Positions 1 to 4,906 of a DNA stretch of 5,283 bases are shown here, in pieces. Each line of letters starts with the position of its first letter. Within the stretch, counting starts at the first letter, position 1. The DNA comes from Rickettsiales bacterium (GTDB lineage Bacteria > Pseudomonadota > Alphaproteobacteria > Rickettsiales > Rickettsiaceae): NCBI GenBank assembly GCA_947508155.1, contig CANNRM010000061.1, forward strand, positions 1 to 5,283. Reading direction: 5' to 3'. Made by a program: the position numbers and the translations under genes. The notes under the pieces are model-generated. The model worked only from the letters and a program-made list of their open reading frames with translations, was not told the origin of the DNA and did not search any database.

Positions 1-252
1 AATAGCGCATTTGAAAATCGCCTGATTATTTTTGGGCGGAAAATGCTATCGATTTACAATGATATGGCAGAAATGATTCGTCTTGGAGCTTATAAGAAAG
101 GGACAGATCCTGAGGTTGATGCGGCTATAGGATTTTTTGGAGCCTTAGAGGAATTTTTTAATCAGCAACCTGATGAGACAGCTCATATGGCTGATAGTTA
201 TAAGAGATTAGCGGAGATTTTAAAGATAGCTGAAGAGGTTAGTGCTTCATGA
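1..252 (+). CDS. fliI: FliI, flagellum-specific export ATPase (C-terminal fragment)
   Basis: This is the last 83 residues of an open frame that runs in from before the window, ending at TGA 250-252. FliI is the cytoplasmic F1-beta-like ATPase that, with FliH and FliJ, helps feed export substrates to the flagellar type III secretion gate. The visible part is the C-terminal helical domain. The stretch IRLGAYKKGTDPEVDAAI (residues about 26-43) matches the conserved 'iRiGAYxxGsDpevDxAI' segment of FliI and related type III ATPases, and the preceding KMLSIYNDMAEM is the usual helix before it. The Walker motifs lie outside the window, so catalytic integrity cannot be judged. The stop codon overlaps the fliJ start (ATGA), which implies one operon with translational coupling. 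An ATG at 43 is internal to this frame and not the gene start. A generic type III secretion ATPase is possible, but the FliJ-like next gene favours the flagellar form. Confidence 0.9.
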   Translation, partial: NSAFENRLIIFGRKMLSIYNDMAEMIRLGAYKKGTDPEVDAAIGFFGALEEFFNQQPDETAHMADSYKRLAEILKIAEEVSAS

Positions 253-650
253 AAAATTTAAACACTTTGATTAAACTTCATAGAAGTTACGTAGATAGCA
301 CTTTGAAAGAAATGGCTAGACTTAATAGCACAAAAGAGCTTATGGAAAAAAGGCTTGTGGAGATCGAGAGTGCAATGAGTGAAGAGGCTCAAAAATTTAC
401 GGCAACTGAATTTGGTTTTGTGTTGGATTCATATTTAGTTGGAGCTCGCGTTACAATTAGTAAATTAGCTGAGAATATCAGGGGGTTGGATGTAAAAATC
501 TTAGAATCTCAGGTGATATTGCATGATCAATTTTCTGAGCTGAAAAAATTTGAGATAGCGCTGCAAAATCGTCAAAATGCTGAAAGGGATGCTGAGAATA
601 TGGAAGAGATTAAAGCGATAGACGAGATGAATATTATGAGGATGGCTTGA
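249..650 (+). CDS. fliJ: FliJ-like flagellar export chaperone/stalk protein
   Basis: This is a 133-residue, highly charged, almost wholly alpha-helical protein without membrane segments, cysteines or enzyme motifs. FliJ family proteins are about 140-150 residues and form an antiparallel two-helix coiled coil. They resemble the gamma stalk of F1, insert into the FliI hexamer and recycle export chaperones. Here helix 1 covers roughly residues 3-50 (KEMARLNSTKELMEKRLVEIESAM) and helix 2 roughly 65-125, as expected for such a hairpin. The ATG at 249 overlaps the fliI stop by 4 bases, the usual fliI-fliJ arrangement. FliJ sequences are poorly conserved, so the call rests on position, length and coiled-coil character more than on a motif. 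The 3' end overlaps the end of the opposite-strand ATPase gene by 17 bases, and no terminator hairpin is visible after the stop. Confidence 0.78.
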   Translation: MKNLNTLIKLHRSYVDSTLKEMARLNSTKELMEKRLVEIESAMSEEAQKFTATEFGFVLDSYLVGARVTISKLAENIRGLDVKILESQVILHDQFSELKKFEIALQNRQNAERDAENMEEIKAIDEMNIMRMA

Positions 651-2100
651 TGTCTAATAATGTTTCTACGGACACTATTTTTTCTATTATAGTATCTGCA
701 TAATAATTGTTTTGAATTCCTTGTGTTGTGATAAGAGCAATAAAAATCTGCTTTGTTGTGCCAGTTTGTTTCTTGAATACATCTATTTTGCGTTGCAACG
801 ATTCTATGTCGTTTTTACTAACTAAATAAGGCTCCTCGCTGTATTTTATTTCGCATATTGTTATGGCATCATCGCTGCGGTCAAATAGCAGATCTATTTG
901 AGCACCTGTAGAAGCTTCGAGTTTTTTTGGGGCGTATCTCCAAGCGTTAGGCGTAGCAATTGCGTTAATTTTAAGGATATTTTTGATTTGCGGCAGATGT
1001 TTATAGCACAGAACTTCGAAGCTATATCCTAACCAAGTGTTCCATCCTGGTTCTCGTGATATTTCTTGAAAATCCATATTCTTTGACATAGAATTTTTGT
1101 AGGGTAGAACCCATTTGAGATAAAATGAACAATATTCATCCATTAATCTATAATATATACCTTGACGTTTGTGACCAAATGGCTTGAAGCTCATAATGAA
1201 GCCAGTATTTTCTAGTTCTGTGAGCTTCTTTATTCCACCTCCTCCTGCTTCGGATACTCCAAGTATTTCAAGTAACTCGTTTTTACCCACTCCATAAGGG
1301 CGTTTTGCTAGGGTTTCTATGATTGTGGTATATTTTTCTGCGTTATTAAATAATGAGGCAAAAAGATTATCGTATTCATCTCGGAGTAATGAGTGAGATC
1401 CAAAAAATAGCTGAGATATCACTTCTATCGCTGAATTGCCTGGCTTTACTTGTTCAAGGTAATACGGAACTCCACCTAGTGTCATATAAATTTTTAAAAT
1501 ATGCTTGTGCGTTAATCTTACTCCTAAATGATGTAGAAATTCTGCTGATTCTTCAAGTGTGAAGGCTTGTAAATGTATTTTTCCTGTGATTCTATTGTGA
1601 AGCCCACCTCTATTGTTGATTATATTGTCAATAATCCAAGAAGCTGATGATCCACATATAATCAGCTTAATAACAGGGTTGTTAGACCAATAGTGATTCC
1701 AAAAATAGTCTAGTTGCTGTAATAGTTTCGATTTTGGAGTAGCCATCCATGGTAATTCGTCAAAAAAAAGGACAATTTTTTTATGAGTGGGTGCATGCTT
1801 GATTGCTTGATTTAATGCCTCAAATGCATCACCCCAATTATCAGGAATTAGCAGAAGAGCTTCGTTATAAAATACCTTGCTAATAACTTTGATAAAATTA
1901 CTAATTTGTTCTTCTGTGCTACCGTCTTTTAGTCCTGTATTGTTAAAAAAAATAACATCAGGATGTGTTTTAAAGAAAGTTCTGATCAAAAAAGTTTTGC
2001 CTATACGACGTCTACCGTATGACGCAATGAACTCTGCCTTCTTAGAATAGAGTAGTTTTTGTAAATATTGTTGTTCATGTTTGCGCCCTATAATGCTCAT
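634..2100 (-). CDS. AAA-type ATPase with C-terminal DUF234/nuclease-fold domain
   Basis: This 488-residue protein matches the architecture of the 'archaeal ATPase' family (PF01637) with a C-terminal DUF234-type region. The N-terminus MSIIGRKHEQQYL fits the family's 'FIGRexEL' opening and supports the start at 2100. Walker A is GRRRIGKT (residues 29-36) and Walker B is KIVLFFDELPW (108-118, D114 E115). A sensor-1-like strand is LIICGSSASW (146-155). A winged-helix-like segment follows at about 255-305. The C-terminal region shows a PD-(D/E)XK-like pattern: E362 in GYSFEVL, D403 in GAQIDLLFD, and E417/K419 in CEIKY. The family is widespread in archaea and patchy in bacteria, often in many copies, and its cellular role is not established. 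Links to mobile or defence functions are conjecture. The gene looks intact. It has no clear Shine-Dalgarno sequence, but a good promoter and a repeat array lie just upstream. It converges on the flagellar operon and has no obvious functional tie to it, which suggests it is a later insertion. Confidence 0.87.
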   Translation of the reverse strand: MSIIGRKHEQQYLQKLLYSKKAEFIASYGRRRIGKTFLIRTFFKTHPDVIFFNNTGLKDGSTEEQISNFIKVISKVFYNEALLLIPDNWGDAFEALNQAIKHAPTHKKIVLFFDELPWMATPKSKLLQQLDYFWNHYWSNNPVIKLIICGSSASWIIDNIINNRGGLHNRITGKIHLQAFTLEESAEFLHHLGVRLTHKHILKIYMTLGGVPYYLEQVKPGNSAIEVISQLFFGSHSLLRDEYDNLFASLFNNAEKYTTIIETLAKRPYGVGKNELLEILGVSEAGGGGIKKLTELENTGFIMSFKPFGHKRQGIYYRLMDEYCSFYLKWVLPYKNSMSKNMDFQEISREPGWNTWLGYSFEVLCYKHLPQIKNILKINAIATPNAWRYAPKKLEASTGAQIDLLFDRSDDAITICEIKYSEEPYLVSKNDIESLQRKIDVFKKQTGTTKQIFIALITTQGIQNNYYADTIIEKIVSVETLLDIKPSS

Positions 2101-2134
2101 GTAAGTAATGTTTTAAGTTAGTCCTCAAGTTATT

Positions 2135-2163
2135 ATTCTACTCAATGTTGAAGACTAAGTCAA
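2135..2163 (-). promoter_or_regulatory. Sigma70-like promoter of the DUF234 ATPase gene
   Basis: On the minus strand, TTGACT (2163-2158) and TAGAAT (2140-2135) each match the -35 and -10 consensus at 5 of 6 positions, with an ideal 17-base spacer. Transcription would start near 2128, leaving a leader of about 28 bases before the ATG at 2100. Two copies of the 11-base repeat overlap key positions: one (2148-2158) lies in the spacer and touches the -35, and another (2118-2128) covers the predicted start site. A dyad AATGTTGA-N8-TCAACATT (2144-2167) also spans the -35. This placement is what repression by an operator-binding protein would need. The promoter is a sequence prediction only. Confidence 0.6.
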
Positions 2164-2173
2164 CATTTATAGG

Positions 2174-2214
2174 TTAGTCCTCAAATAATACCGATGCTAT
2201 TATTTGAGGACTAA
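2174..2214. repeat. Perfect 17-bp inverted repeat with 7-base loop
   Basis: The left arm TTAGTCCTCAAATAATA (2174-2190) and right arm TATTATTTGAGGACTAA (2198-2214) are exact reverse complements around CCGATGC. No T-run follows on either strand, so it does not look like an intrinsic terminator. It is the better conserved of the two 41-base inverted pairs in the array and lies upstream of the predicted ATPase promoter, so it would not be in that transcript. It could be a binding site for a tetrameric or paired-dimer protein, or it could extrude as a cruciform. Confidence 0.9.
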
Positions 2215-2353
2215 TTGTGAAAAGCAAGTTAGTCCTCAACTTTGCGCCGCTATGACATAATAGTATCACATAATATTTAAAATATACTTTATGGTTTTTG
2301 TGACTTGTAATGGTTATCTGTTGGTAGTACCATCATAATACGCGTAAAATCTT

Positions 2354-2360
2354 AAGGAGG
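2354..2360 (+). promoter_or_regulatory. Perfect Shine-Dalgarno of the His-rich gene
   Basis: AAGGAGG ends 5 bases before the ATG at 2366, the best ribosome binding site in the window and the main argument that the short histidine-rich frame is a real gene. A promoter is less clear. CATAAT (2334-2339) could be a -10 but lacks a convincing -35. A small dyad TGGTA-G-TACCA (2322-2332) sits directly upstream of it and might be an operator. Confidence 0.8.
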
Positions 2361-2365
2361 TTATT

Positions 2366-2557
2366 ATGGATAAACATCAACATGAGCATGTACATAGCGA
2401 CACATGCAATCATATTCATGAAAGTGATCATGGTCATGATCGCCCACATAAAGGTCATGAGAAGCACGATAGAGAGCATGATCATAGCCATGAACATAAG
2501 CCTCATGACCACAAGGATAAGCATAATCATCATCATGAGCATCGTGGTAATAAGTAG
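2366..2557 (+). CDS. Small histidine-rich protein, probable metal binder
   Basis: This protein has 63 residues, of which 22 are His, with many Asp, Glu and Lys, a single Cys (C14) and almost no hydrophobic residues. His occurs mostly in HxH and HxxH patterns (HQHEHVH at 4-10, HDHSHEH at 38-44, HKHNHHHEH-like end at 53-59). No signal peptide or membrane segment is visible, so it should be cytoplasmic and disordered until it binds metal. The composition recalls the nickel-storing His-rich proteins such as Hpn of Helicobacter, and the His-rich loops of zinc transporters and metallochaperones such as HypB or SlyD. It shows no alignable relation to these that I can see. The AAGGAGG ribosome site fixes the start. 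Neighbours give no metal clue: a divergent ATPase lies upstream and tolQ begins 76 bases downstream. Zn, Ni, Cu or Co buffering is inferred from composition only. Longer frames on the other strand and in the +1 frame are by-products of CAT/ATG complementarity. Confidence 0.75.
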   Translation: MDKHQHEHVHSDTCNHIHESDHGHDRPHKGHEKHDREHDHSHEHKPHDHKDKHNHHHEHRGNK

Positions 2558-2633
2558 TGCATTTTTTCCTTGCAAAAACCCTGTATTGTTGGTAGAAACT
2601 AATACGAGATTAATATAGGGCAAGGTTTAAGTC

Positions 2634-3383
2634 ATGACAAGTGCAAGTACAATAAATACAATCGCTACTCCAGAGGTAGCTGAGCAAATAGCTGTTGTTG
2701 CTCAAAATCATTCCATATGGCAATTGATAGCTTCCGCAGATTTTGTTGGGAAGTCTGTGATTTTAATACTCGTTATAGCGTCCATTATGTCTTGGGCGAT
2801 TATCATTGATAAATATTTTAAATATAAAAATATTCGCTCCAAAATGCATTCTTTTGAGAGTTTATTTTGGTCTGGTCAGGTTTTGGATATGTTATATGAG
2901 AAAGTGAAAACTGCTATTGATAATCCTATGGCTGCTGTGTTTGTTGCTGCTATGAGCGAGTGCAAGAGGCATGATTCTATCAAAAATAGAGATGCTAACC
3001 TAAAGGTTGGGCTTAAAGAGCGTATTGGTCAGGCGATGTATTTGGTGCGCAACCGTGAGACGGATGCTTTAGAAAAAAATCTCGGTTTCCTTGCGACAGT
3101 GGGTTCTTCGGCAACATTTATAGGGCTTTTTGGTACTGTATGGGGAATTATGCATAGTTTTCAATCTATTGCTGCTTCTAATAATACTAGCCTTGCTGTT
3201 GTTGCTCCTGGTATTGCGGAGGCGCTATTTGCTACTGCAATAGGTTTGGTAGCCGCGATTCCAGCTGGAATTTTCTATAATTTACTATCTGTTCAAAGTA
3301 ATAGTATTTCTAATAGGTTAGAAGATTTTAGTTCTGAATTACATACTCTTCTTGCAAGAGCGATTGATGAGGAGAAGTTATAA
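2634..3383 (+). CDS. tolQ: TolQ, inner-membrane proton-channel subunit of Tol-Pal
   Basis: This is a 249-residue member of the MotA/TolQ/ExbB family, close to the usual TolQ length of about 230. TolQ pentamers surround a TolR dimer, conduct protons and energise TolA for outer-membrane constriction during division. Three membrane helices are visible: residues about 39-58 (SVILILVIASIMSWAIII), 149-171 and 187-212. Between helices 1 and 2 is the cytoplasmic domain with the conserved amphipathic MYLVRNRETDALEKNLGFLATVGSSA region. GLFGTVWGIMHSF (164-176) and GIAEALFATAIGLVAAIPA (193-211) are the family signatures. The partner tolR at the next base, and tolA after it, favour TolQ over ExbB. The ATG at 2634 has AAGG at 2622-2625 as a modest ribosome site. 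A weak promoter candidate is TTGCAA (2570-2575) and TAGAAA (2593-2598) with a 17-base spacer. The stop overlaps tolR by one base (TAATG). Confidence 0.95.
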   Translation: MTSASTINTIATPEVAEQIAVVAQNHSIWQLIASADFVGKSVILILVIASIMSWAIIIDKYFKYKNIRSKMHSFESLFWSGQVLDMLYEKVKTAIDNPMAAVFVAAMSECKRHDSIKNRDANLKVGLKERIGQAMYLVRNRETDALEKNLGFLATVGSSATFIGLFGTVWGIMHSFQSIAASNNTSLAVVAPGIAEALFATAIGLVAAIPAGIFYNLLSVQSNSISNRLEDFSSELHTLLARAIDEEKL

Positions 3384-3826
3384 TGGGGATGGTAGGAGCT
3401 GGCGGCAAATCACGTAGGGGCCATCAAAAAATCACCAGTGAAATTAACATCACACCTATTGTGGATGTGATGTTGGTGCTTTTGGTGATATTCATGATTA
3501 CAGCTCCAATGCTTGTTTCCGGTATTAAGGTTGATTTGCCGGATACTACTGCTAAGCCTATTTCTGGCCAAGAAGAGCCTTTGGCAGTTTCTATTGACAA
3601 GAATGGTAAGATTTACCTTATGGATACAGCGGTAGAAGAAGGTCAGTTGATTCCTAAACTCAAGGCGATTACTAAAGAGAAGATGGATACGCGTATTTTT
3701 GTGCGTGGAGATAGGGCTTTGAACTATGGTACAATTATGGCAATAGTTGGTGATATTAGTGCTGCAGGTTTTAGCAAGGTGGCCTTGATAACGAATATCA
3801 AGGAAAAGGCTAAAAATTTGCCGTGA
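3383..3826 (+). CDS. tolR: TolR, periplasmic/membrane partner of TolQ
   Basis: This 147-residue protein of the ExbD/TolR family is of normal length (E. coli TolR is 142). A short basic cytoplasmic N-terminus (residues 1-20, GGKSRRGHQK) leads into ITPIVDVMLVLLVIFMITAPM (23-43), the single membrane helix. D28 in the 'TPxVDVMLVLLVIFM' signature is the proton-carrying aspartate. The periplasmic domain (about 48-147) shows the expected VDLPDTTAKP, LAVSIDKNGKIYL and a C-terminal VALITNI strand. The start ATG shares its A with the tolQ stop, which points to strict translational coupling. The gene ends only two bases before a long palindromic element, but its C-terminus looks complete. No ribosome site beyond the tolQ coding end is needed. 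Confidence 0.95.
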   Translation: MGMVGAGGKSRRGHQKITSEINITPIVDVMLVLLVIFMITAPMLVSGIKVDLPDTTAKPISGQEEPLAVSIDKNGKIYLMDTAVEEGQLIPKLKAITKEKMDTRIFVRGDRALNYGTIMAIVGDISAAGFSKVALITNIKEKAKNLP

Positions 3827-3828
3827 TT

Positions 3829-3942
3829 CGTCATTGCGAGGAGCATAGCGACGTGGCAATCTCCCTTTGTTATTAATTATAGTACCAACGTAATGATGTA
3901 GAAAAGTGAGATTGCCACGTCGCTATGCTCCTCGCAATGACG
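3829..3942. repeat. 114-bp palindromic element with perfect 35-bp arms
   Basis: The left arm (3829-3863), beginning CGTCATTGCGAGGAGCATAG and ending GGCAATCTC, is the exact reverse complement of the right arm (3908-3942), ending CTCCTCGCAATGACG. One mismatch further in, CTTT (3865-3868) pairs with AAAG (3903-3906). The AT-rich middle of about 35 bases codes for nothing obvious. No clear target duplication flanks it (GATT on the left, TTGT on the right). The look and the core words GTCATTGCGAGGAGC and GGCAATCTC resemble dispersed palindromic repeats I recall from Rickettsiales-type genomes. That relation is from memory and unverified. It is probably a non-autonomous mobile or MITE-like repeat placed between tolR and tolA. 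Confidence 0.9.
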
Positions 3943-3953
3943 TTGTTTTTTTT
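3829..3953 (+). terminator. Possible intrinsic terminator between tolR and tolA
   Basis: In the + transcript the 35-bp arms fold into a very stable hairpin, and eight T residues (3946-3953) follow three bases after its foot. This is the layout of an intrinsic terminator, although the stem is much longer than usual and T-tracts are common in AT-rich DNA. If active it would end the tolQR message and leave tolA dependent on read-through or on its own promoter, which I do not see clearly in the 22 bases that remain before tolA. Confidence 0.4.
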
Positions 3954-3975
3954 CGTTAATGACAAGTAAAAAATT

Positions 3976-4371
3976 ATGTTTCAAAACAATAACAATGGGG
4001 ATGATCAATTTTGGGTATTTATATCCATATCTATCGCATTGCATATATTTGTATTTGTTCTATTTACTTTTGGGCTTCCTGCTCTTTTCAAATCTCCTCC
4101 AGAGCCACAAGTGGTGACATTTGAGATCCTTCCAGTGGATGCGATTTCCAATGTAAAAACACAAAAAATCCAACGTGAGAAAGAGATAGAAGAACAATCT
4201 GCTAAAAAGGTTCAAAAGACCAAGCAAGAGGAGGTGCCAGATCCTAAGAAAGAGGATAATGCTAAGGCTGAGGAGAATAAGGAAGAATCCAAGCGTGATT
4301 TTGACGAAAAAAAGCCGGATGATAAGCGCGAATTGGTTTCTATGAAAACAGCTGAGGATAAGAAAAAATAA
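3976..4371 (+). CDS. tolA: TolA N-terminal piece: membrane anchor plus start of helical domain
   Basis: If the TAA at 4369-4371 is real, this 131-residue product would insert through its helix (FWVFISISIALHIFVFVLFTFG) and carry about 75 residues of charged periplasmic helix. It would have no domain III, so it could still bind TolQR but not TolB or Pal. Such a product could compete with any full-length TolA. Confidence 0.6.
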   Translation: MFQNNNNGDDQFWVFISISIALHIFVFVLFTFGLPALFKSPPEPQVVTFEILPVDAISNVKTQKIQREKEIEEQSAKKVQKTKQEEVPDPKKEDNAKAEENKEESKRDFDEKKPDDKRELVSMKTAEDKKK

Positions 4372-4407
4372 GATAAAAAGAAGTCTGACAAGGCTCAAGA
4401 AAAAAAG

Positions 4408-4902
4408 GTGAAGGACGATAAAAAACCAAAGAAGAAAAAGCTTCCTACAGACAAGGAAATTGATGCTTTGCTCAAGACTTTAGAGAAAGCCTCTGAGGGT
4501 AATGAGACCAAATCCGCCAAGCGTGCAATGTCTGCCAAAAGCGACGCTAAGGAAGAATCCATGGGTCAATATAACGAGGATAAGCCATTGTCGATTAGTG
4601 AAGAGCAGGCGATACGTCAACAGATCGAGCGCAACTGGAACGTGCCATCGGGGGTACAAAATGCTGGAGATATGGTTATAACATTGTATATTGCTCTTAA
4701 GATAGATGGCACGGTGGAGCAGGTTAAGCTTGTGGATTCACAATGTCCTGCTGGTATGGAAACGGTGTGCCGCGCTGCGACGGATAGTGCGATAAGGGCG
4801 GTGAGACAGGCGAGTCCGTTACAGAATTTGTCTGGTGTTAGGTATGATTTTTGGAAGGAGATTCAGCTGAGCTTTGATCCGAGAGATGTTTTAGGTATGT
4901 AA
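4408..4902 (+). CDS. tolA: TolA C-terminal piece: rest of helix and TonB-like domain III
   Basis: This is the downstream half of the interrupted tolA frame. The longest re-start would be GTG 4408 with no ribosome site. A better candidate is ATG 4561, preceded by AAGGA (4549-4553) with a 7-base gap, which would give about 113 residues consisting essentially of domain III. Neither product has a membrane anchor or signal peptide, so neither could reach the periplasm by a normal route or replace TolA. The domain itself is intact: NWNVPSG, GDMVITLYIALKIDG, CPAGMETVC (possible disulphide) and the closing FWKEIQLSFDP strand. It is most simply read as the 3' part of one gene rather than as a separate gene. 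Confidence 0.5.
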   Translation: MKDDKKPKKKKLPTDKEIDALLKTLEKASEGNETKSAKRAMSAKSDAKEESMGQYNEDKPLSISEEQAIRQQIERNWNVPSGVQNAGDMVITLYIALKIDGTVEQVKLVDSQCPAGMETVCRAATDSAIRAVRQASPLQNLSGVRYDFWKEIQLSFDPRDVLGM

Positions 4903-4906
4903 TGTT

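Larger units (their letters stand above)
2118..2239. repeat. Array of five alternating 11-base sites (TTAGTCCTCAA)
   Basis: The site TTAGTCCTCAA occurs at 2118-2128 (+), 2174-2184 (+) and 2229-2239 (+). Its reverse complement TTGAGGACTAA occurs at 2204-2214 exactly and at 2148-2158 with one mismatch (TTGAAGACTAA). Orientation alternates strictly, and start-to-start spacing is 30, 26, 30 and 25 bases. The first four sites make two inverted pairs of identical total length (41 bases, 2118-2158 and 2174-2214), 56 bases apart. The fifth is a half unit that is itself a small dyad, AAGTT-AGTCCTC-AACTT (2226-2242). I found no further copy elsewhere in the window, including at the 3' end of the ATPase gene. 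It may be a multi-site operator for the adjacent ATPase gene, a recombinase or transposition end, or a remnant of a palindromic repeat family. Confidence 0.85.
3976..4902 (+). pseudogene. tolA: tolA interrupted by an in-frame TAA (codon 132)
   Basis: The frame from ATG 3976 to TAA 4900-4902 has 308 codons and the complete TolA plan, broken only by TAA at 4369-4371. Domain I is the N-terminal membrane helix (about 12-35) with the S19-x3-H23 motif used to contact TolQ/TolR. Domain II is a Lys/Glu-rich periplasmic helix (about 55-200). Domain III is the C-terminal TonB-like domain (about 204-308: IRQQIERNW, MVITLYIALKIDGTVEQVKLVDS, two cysteines). TolA links the TolQR motor to TolB/Pal. The stop lies in a Lys-rich stretch (EDKKK-stop-DKKKSDK), one base from AAA or GAA. 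Both sides are in the same frame with intact character, so a recent point mutation, a base-call error or stop read-through are all possible. A slip on the A6 run (4363-4368) does not help, because both other frames stop soon. TAA also ends tolQ, so reassignment is unlikely. No ribosome site is evident before 3976, but a TAA at 3967 rules out an earlier start. Confidence 0.85.

Noticed and set aside
650..703. A 17-codon frame whose ATG overlaps the fliJ stop (TGATG), as in a coupled next gene
   Set aside because: It is very short, has no recognisable sequence and lies antisense within the well-supported C-terminus of the ATPase. It could be a remnant of a lost downstream gene, but nothing shows this.
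1353..1562. A 69-codon + strand frame
   Set aside because: It lies wholly opposite the DUF234 ATPase coding sequence and has no ribosome site or family resemblance.
2118..2239. CRISPR-like reading of the repeated 11-base sites
   Set aside because: The sites alternate in orientation, are only 11 bases long, have gaps of 14-19 bases and no cas genes nearby. They are not direct repeats with uniform spacers.
2333..2623. A minus-strand Met/Leu/Ile-rich frame resembling a membrane protein, and a similar + strand frame at 2382-2618
   Set aside because: Both are produced by repeated CAT/ATG codons of the His-rich gene read in other frames. The good ribosome site belongs to the 2366 frame only.
3410..3859. 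A 149-codon minus-strand frame running through tolR and into the palindrome
   Set aside because: The tolR reading is strongly conserved in character. The reverse frame has no recognisable domain and starts inside a repeat.
3829..3942. Insertion sequence with a transposase
   Set aside because: The 114-bp element is far too short for a transposase and has no coding frame of its own. At most it is non-autonomous, and no clear target duplication is visible.
4363..4371. Programmed slippage or reassigned UAA to rescue tolA
   Set aside because: Frames +1 and -1 meet stops shortly after the A6 run and the downstream half is in the original frame. UAA also ends tolQ and the ATPase gene normally.
4060..4398. 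A minus-strand Leu/Phe-rich frame
   Set aside because: It is the complement of the Lys/Glu-rich tolA linker, a known source of false hydrophobic frames.
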